Assembly: GCA_002314945.1 (NCBI GenBank)
Contig: DCHV01000010.1
Location: forward strand, 1-6,930
Length of the DNA stretch: 6,930 nt
Direction of reading: 5' to 3'
Origin: Prevotellaceae bacterium UBA1743
GTDB taxonomy: Bacteria > Bacteroidota > Bacteroidia > Bacteroidales > Bacteroidaceae
Of the stretch, positions 6,679-6,930 are shown piece after piece. Numbering within the stretch: position 1 is the first letter of the stretch; each line of letters opens with the position of its first letter. The position numbers and the translations under genes were made by a program. Under the pieces are notes generated by a model. It was not told where the DNA came from, made no database searches, and worked only from the letters and a program-made list of their open reading frames with translations.

Positions 6679-6930
6679 CACAGTACTGAGCAGGTTCTTC
6701 TATCGGATCAATGGAAAAAGTGTGTGGAAGATGTGTGTGGATTTATATACAAAAACCTAAAAAACACCTTTCTGGACTTCTTTCTCAGAATCATCTGCGA
6801 CGATTCCGCATCTACCTGCTTCCAAAAATCCTTGTGAACCTGTTCACAGATATTTTTGAAAACAGCTATCTGCCGAAGTCCACAAAGGCCATAAACCATC
6901 CCCTTCGGGGAATAAACCGACTCTTGACTC
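6679..6930. other. Right-edge intergenic region, no convincing gene
   Basis: About 250 bases after the terminator are A/T-rich and hold no protein I recognise. The only ORF of any length is a minus-strand 63-codon frame (6708-6899) with no recognisable motif. A 9-mer, GTGTGTGGA, is directly repeated at 6720-6728 and 6733-6741. A short hairpin with arms TCCCC (6899-6903) and GGGGA (6907-6911) sits between two copies of ATAAACC (6891-6897 and 6912-6918). The region most likely contains the upstream control sequence and leader of a gene that begins beyond the window. Confidence 0.5.
6833..6858 (+). promoter_or_regulatory. CRP/FNR-like palindrome followed by a Bacteroidetes -7 element
   Basis: TGTGAAC (6833-6839) and GTTCACA (6842-6848) are perfect 7-bp inverted arms. 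The site contains TGTGA-N6-TCACA, the core pattern known for E. coli CRP. Two bases further on, TATTTTTG (6851-6858) matches the Bacteroidetes -7 consensus TAnnTTTG exactly. I see no good -33 element at the usual spacing, which would fit a promoter that needs an activator at the palindrome. The palindrome could equally be a repressor site, since it sits between the -33 and -7 positions. The target gene would be rightward and beyond the window. Confidence 0.5.

Noticed and set aside
6708..6899. 63-codon minus-strand ORF starting at ATG 6899
   Set aside because: The product has no recognisable domain and a composition typical of translated intergenic DNA. The frame overlaps the predicted promoter and palindrome at 6833-6858. 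I left it out as a gene, though a small hypothetical protein cannot be excluded.
6899..6911. TCCCC-TTC-GGGGA hairpin as a terminator
   Set aside because: The stem is only five pairs and no T-run follows on the plus strand. It may be a leader hairpin, but termination is unsupported.
1..6930. CRISPR arrays, tRNA, rRNA, insertion sequences
   Set aside because: I saw no regularly spaced short repeats, no cloverleaf or rRNA-like sequence, and no transposase or terminal inverted repeats anywhere in the window.

Overview
The window looks like chromosomal DNA from a gut- or oral-type member of the Bacteroidales, most likely Prevotella/Bacteroides-like. The basis is threefold: two intergenic sequences match the Bacteroidetes -7 promoter element TAnnTTTG; the main gene encodes a very large exported multi-domain protein of a style common in that order; and its C-terminal tail (KGIYNLGGQRLYKVQKG...ILIK) is of the kind seen on many Prevotella exported proteins. 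The assignment is by recognition only; no search was run.

Layout. Positions 1-112 hold no gene I can support. Positions 113-1306 (minus strand) encode a YhcG/DUF1016-family protein with a C-terminal PD-(D/E)XK nuclease domain. Its middle is expanded by a linker carrying two near-identical palindromic DNA elements, each read in frame as SFVPTNE. Positions 1307-1484 are a divergent intergenic region with a good Bacteroidetes promoter for the rightward gene, an AT-rich palindrome in its leader, and an 8-codon ATG ORF whose stop overlaps the GTG start of the next gene. Positions 1485-6614 (plus strand) encode a 1709-residue exported protein. It has three tandem ~300-residue units (discoidin-like domain + helical spacer + FPNGTY-type linker), a β-sandwich CBM-like domain, another helical stretch, a canonical F5/8 type C domain, a LamG/concanavalin-like domain and a short C-terminal tail. 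A strong hairpin terminator follows at 6639-6678. The last ~250 bases hold no convincing gene, but contain a TGTGA-N6-TCACA palindrome directly upstream of a perfect TAnnTTTG element, probably the control region of a gene beyond the right edge.

The two genes are divergent and show no obvious functional link. The nuclease-like gene looks more AT-rich and may belong to a mobile or defence-associated cargo class. The large protein appears to be an adhesin or glycan-binding surface protein with no recognisable catalytic domain. I did not find a complete new multi-gene system. The most unusual items are the coding palindromes in the DUF1016 gene, the modular repeat architecture of the large protein, and its ambiguous start.
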